Positions 5,286 to 6,033 of a stretch of DNA of 6,033 nt are shown one piece after another. The DNA comes from an uncultured Bacteriovorax sp. Its GTDB lineage: Bacteria; Bdellovibrionota; Bacteriovoracia; Bacteriovoracales; Bacteriovoracaceae. The DNA lies in contig CALUDF010000206.1 of assembly GCA_943914745.1 (NCBI GenBank), positions 1-6,033 of the forward strand, given 5' to 3'. How positions within the stretch are numbered: the first letter of the stretch is position 1; each line of letters opens with the position of its first letter. A program made the position numbers and the translations under genes. Below the pieces are notes generated by a model. It saw only the letters and a list, made by a program, of their open reading frames with translations, was not told the origin of the DNA and made no database searches.

Positions 5286-5317
5286 GGGCAAATATCCCCA
5301 GTTCCCAGGAGGAAAGT

Positions 5318-5530
5318 ATGGATATCGTTAAAGAAAACAACAGACAAAGAGGGTTAGATAAAAACCTGCAAGACGACTGGATTCCTGATCAACAAAGAAG
5401 AGCTGACGCGAATTCAAATGAGATTCCGGAGTACGGGGGAGACTTGAAGAGAAAAGACACTTTGAAAGAAAATCCAAAGAATCCCGCTTCACAAAAAGAT
5501 CCCAGTAATTGGAAAAAGAAAAACGTTTAA
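5318..5530 (+). CDS. Small hydrophilic, probably disordered protein
   Basis: A 70-residue gene with AGGAGG at 5307-5312, five bases before the ATG, placed 32 bp after the first CBS gene and 19 bp before the second. The product is very polar: 10 Lys, 5 Arg, 9 Asp, 4 Glu and many Asn, Gln and Pro, with no cysteine and almost no hydrophobic run. It should be intrinsically disordered, with slight net positive charge; the tail is lysine-rich (NWKKKNV). Small hydrophilic proteins of this kind often belong to stress responses, but I recognise no family and no motif that fixes a function. The strong ribosome binding site and tight position between two CBS genes argue that it is a real gene co-expressed with them. 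Confidence 0.75.
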   Translation: MDIVKENNRQRGLDKNLQDDWIPDQQRRADANSNEIPEYGGDLKRKDTLKENPKNPASQKDPSNWKKKNV

Positions 5531-5549
5531 AAACCAGTGAGGAGTTCAC

Positions 5550-5933
5550 ATGAATCAGGTAACAGATATTATGAACAATGATCCGATGTTTTGTACGTCG
5601 GAAACACGCATTTCAGAGATAAAACATTTGCTCAAGAAATACGACTTCAAAGAGCTTTTAGTCGTAGACTCAGAAAAAGACCGGCATCCTATTGGGCTAG
5701 TGAGCCTGGAGGATATGGCCTCTGAAGCCGTTGAACAAGGTGTTCAGCCTTCAGATACAAGCGCTGTTGAATGTATGCGCAGTATTCCTGCAGTGGTCTC
5801 GGAGAATTCGAGTTATGAAGAATGCATGAACGTGATGAGAAGCAATCACATGGATTTTATCCCAGTTGTCGATATGAATGGGCATGTCACAGGTATCGTG
5901 GAAAAAGAGCAGCTCACAAAATTTCTTATGTAA
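5550..5933 (+). CDS. Second CBS-pair protein of the operon
   Basis: A 127-residue CBS pair: CBS1 about 4-57 (VTDIM...ELLVVDSEKDRHPIGLVSLEDM) and CBS2 about 72-126 (AVECMRS...FIPVVDMNGHVTGIVEKEQL), joined by a linker longer than in the first protein (about 58-71). It is a diverged paralogue of the first gene: both have a Cys-Thr at residues 15-16, an ECM at the start of CBS2 (C75 here, C66 there) and an EC or DEC before a VM (C92 here, C83 there). CBS proteins commonly form dimers, so the two products may form a heteromer; this is inference. GAGGAG at 5539-5544 is five bases before the ATG. The stop is followed within four bases by a strong terminator, marking the end of the operon. Confidence 0.9.
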   Translation: MNQVTDIMNNDPMFCTSETRISEIKHLLKKYDFKELLVVDSEKDRHPIGLVSLEDMASEAVEQGVQPSDTSAVECMRSIPAVVSENSSYEECMNVMRSNHMDFIPVVDMNGHVTGIVEKEQLTKFLM

Positions 5934-5936
5934 GAG

Positions 5937-5966
5937 AAGGCCACTTTAAGTGGCCTTTTTATTTTT
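5937..5966 (+). terminator. Intrinsic terminator of the CBS operon, probably shared
   Basis: AAGGCCACT (5937-5945) and AGTGGCCTT (5949-5957) form a perfect nine-pair stem with a three-base loop, followed by TTTATTTTT. This is a strong rightward terminator. The symmetrical stem also lies 7 bp beyond the stop of the convergent leftward gene and may serve it too, though its minus-strand tail is poor in T. Confidence 0.9.
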
Positions 5967-6033
5967 ATAGCTGCTTGCCATTATAATAAGCGCTTTCATC
6001 GATTTCATCATTGCGATCGGCCAGCATATCCTC
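5965..6033 (-). CDS. C-terminal end of a leftward gene, unknown
   Basis: The minus strand is open from the right edge for 22 codons to a TAA complementary to 5965-5967. The tail reads EDMLADRNDEIDESAYYNGKQL. It is acidic and has a plausible coding composition, and the stop lies just before the shared hairpin, as expected for a convergent gene end. Too little is present to name a family. Confidence 0.55.
   Translation of the reverse strand, partial: EDMLADRNDEIDESAYYNGKQL

Noticed and set aside
5284..5299. GGGG/CCCC hairpin between the first CBS gene and the 70-residue gene
   Set aside because: Only four pairs with a seven-base loop and no T-run; too weak to call an operon-internal control element.
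4931..5347. 138-codon leftward frame opposite the first CBS gene
   Set aside because: Antisense shadow of a clear CBS-pair gene; the residues show no motif and it overlaps two well-supported rightward starts.

Overview
The window is a gene-dense, moderately AT-rich bacterial segment with clear Shine-Dalgarno sites, intrinsic terminators and no mobile-element, CRISPR, tRNA or rRNA signature. The gene content is a cytochrome P450, an Rnk-type RNA-polymerase regulator, a secreted M1-like metallopeptidase and CBS-pair proteins behind a -24/-12 type promoter. This fits a Gram-negative bacterium of the Bdellovibrio/Bacteriovorax sort, but that placement is an inference from style and content, not a demonstrated one.

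Layout from left to right. (1) Positions 1-228: the start of a leftward gene that runs off the edge; its N-terminus weakly resembles condensation/acyltransferase-fold proteins. (2) Positions 277-1620: a complete P450, divergent from gene 1 across 48 bp. (3) Positions 1781-2155: an Rnk homologue with a probable sigma-70 promoter and a long leader. (4) Positions 2152-3495: a leftward secreted M1-like peptidase whose stop codon overlaps that of rnk; an 8-bp hairpin covers both stops. (5) Positions 3638-3928 and 4096-4605: two leftward genes of unknown function. (6) Positions 4606-4934: a 329-bp stretch with no convincing gene. It holds a strong leftward intrinsic terminator and two sigma-54-like promoters pointing away from each other. 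(7) Positions 4935-5933: a three-gene rightward operon (CBS pair, small disordered protein, second CBS pair) closed by a strong terminator. (8) Positions 5965-6033: the tail of a convergent leftward gene.

The most interesting part is 4624-5966, a unit bounded by terminators. The CBS operon has a near-consensus sigma-54 promoter at a suitable distance from a strong ribosome binding site. Back to back with it lies a second sigma-54-like element on the other strand. About 210 nt downstream of that element is an intrinsic terminator, with no good ORF between them, so a small RNA could be made there. The two CBS proteins share three aligned cysteines, which suggests, without proving it, a redox- or nucleotide-responsive stress cassette under enhancer-dependent control. 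The functions of the CBS operon, the putative small RNA and the two leftward unknown genes are not established by the sequence.
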